DNA of 64,000 nucleotides from Dolomedes plantarius (taxonomy: Eukaryota; Arthropoda; Arachnida; Araneae; Dolomedidae), in contig OU015500.1 in assembly GCA_907164885.2 (NCBI GenBank), positions 54,979,476-55,043,475 of the forward strand, written 5' to 3'. Position 1 is the first letter of the stretch. Each line of letters opens with the position of its first letter. Below are positions 63,201 to 64,000 of this stretch, piece after piece. Below the pieces are notes generated by a model. The model was not told the origin of the DNA and made no database searches. It saw only the letters and a program-made list of their open reading frames with translations. The translations under genes and the position numbers were made by a program.

Positions 63201-64000
63201 GGTAAATAATACACTACAACAGACGAATTTTCGTTCGAAACCTTTTCCATATGCCCAAGAGACTCGTAATCTTTAAGAAAGTCATCATAGAGCCTATGCA
63301 TATCCGGATTCTTGTGGAGTCTACAAATTGTTTGTTGCAGTCTTTTTTCAGCTAAGTTTCGAGAATCTCCTAACGCATTTAATTCTTCTTGAATTGGCAT
63401 CTTAACGACAAATCTACCAGTTTCATTTCGCTTATGAGTTTTCTGAAAATGAATTTCACAGAATTCTTCTTCCTTACTTAATGGTCGATCACAAGACACT
63501 TCTTCTGCCTCCCAAAACTTTCGAATACTATCCTTTAGGTTTTCAGAATTAGAAATCAACCCACAATATTCTTTAGAAGATTTTGTCATAACCGAACCAC
63601 TGGCAAGGAGACCAAAAACCGAATCTTGAAATATTAAATTATCTGACACAATTTGTTTACCATCTTTAATTACATTAAAAAAGAATTCTACACCAATTAT
63701 CAAGTCTATCGGTCCAGGCTGATCGAACTGCGGATCTGCAAGTGTCAAGCGCGGTGGGATGTTTACTTCTTTAATGTCAAGAACCGAGTGCGGGATGACA
63801 TCGGTAATCTTCGATACAACACATAGATCCATAAACTGCTTAAAAGAATTATTTTTATTACTGATTAATGCTCTCGTTTTCCATTTGACGCAAGTTGAAA
63901 TTCCACCTAAACCGCAAACAGGAATGTTTACTTTTTTCTTTACCAGACCCAATTCCGAGGCAAAATTTGTTGTTATGAAGCTTGACATAGCAGCACTGTC
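60226..64000 (-). pseudogene. BEL/Pao pol polyprotein with two stops and one frameshift
   Basis: Minus-strand order: an aspartic-protease-like domain whose Asp-Ser-Ala lies at the window edge (63992-64000), then reverse transcriptase. RT shows LPHHGIYKPEKSTTKLRVVF and YMDDIVTG. The RNase H/peptidase-A17-type region follows (GFCDASISAYGAVVY, PRLELC, FSDSTIALAWI, DNPADVLSRG). The integrase finger is next (H-x-x-x-H around LHVGAQ, C-x2-C in CITCF), then the integrase core (GIDLCGPFF, FSDNATNF, FGGLWEAGVK carrying D, D and E). A DUF5641-type tail ends NICILPLNNMES. Domain order and the A17/DUF5641 parts identify BEL/Pao. Lesions: in-frame TGA at 63053-63055 and 62642-62644, and one frameshift near 62113. 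All catalytic motifs I can see are kept. Confidence 0.93.

Larger units (their letters stand above)
59790..64000 (-). mobile_element. BEL/Pao LTR retrotransposon, cut by window edge
   Basis: A nearly complete pol (60226-64000) is followed by a putative 3' LTR. Gag, the start of the protease and the 5' LTR would lie beyond 64000. Few lesions are present, so it is younger than the gypsy and LINE fragments. Confidence 0.9.

Overview
This window is a eukaryotic, very AT-rich, repeat-filled stretch of genome. I recognise no host gene, rRNA or tRNA in it. Arthropod is secure and spider (Araneae) is likely. Tc1 families that I recall as common in annotated spider genomes sit here beside BEL/Pao, Ty3/gypsy, jockey-like, piggyBac, pogo, hAT and SINE sequences, all embedded in long (TA)n tracts. 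The organism call is inference from family resemblance; no host gene confirms it.

Layout. 1-7.3 kb: AT-rich DNA holding a piggyBac-derived cluster, with a transposase remnant on the minus strand, into which a nearly intact Tc1 element (3559-4982, TA target duplications) has inserted. 7.4-9.2 kb: an internally deleted pogo-like element with its own terminal inverted repeats (TIRs). 9.6-11.0 kb: a Tigger/pogo-like MITE and a hAT-like MITE (8-bp target duplication), each abutting one copy of a duplicated 100-bp sequence. 12-17 kb: a Helitron-like 5' terminus, two TTAA-flanked foldback MITEs of about 0.7 kb and a perfect 19-bp hairpin. 17.6-18.3 kb: a tRNA-derived SINE with a perfect 11-bp target duplication, then a second SINE-like unit. 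20.0-25.15 kb: a 5.1-kb LTR-bounded element with GTAAG target duplications, a polypurine tract, and a 3.4-kb non-coding interior almost without G on the plus strand. This is the most unusual object here.

26.3-31.2 kb: a duplicated 320-bp unit, three Tc1-like elements in different decay states, and a 316-bp solo LTR (AAGCA duplication). 31.5-45.6 kb: many (TA)n tracts carrying two 0.8-kb solo-LTR-like copies in opposite orientation, a Ty3/gypsy pol fragment, a 5'-truncated Tc1 and a 5'-truncated jockey-like LINE. 46-59.6 kb: a second Helitron-like start, tandem duplications, a second decayed copy of the first Tc1 family (47519-48916), a foldback MITE and long unannotated AT-rich DNA. 59.8-64 kb: a BEL/Pao retrotransposon on the minus strand, young enough that its pol is almost one reading frame, and cut by the window edge.

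Nothing here acts as a pathway. Transposition genes of at least eight superfamilies are all broken by frameshifts, nonsense changes (several of them TGA where CGA is likely) or internal deletions. The window is therefore a layered record of insertion, nesting and decay. Coordinates of element ends come from target-site duplications where stated; other boundaries are approximate.
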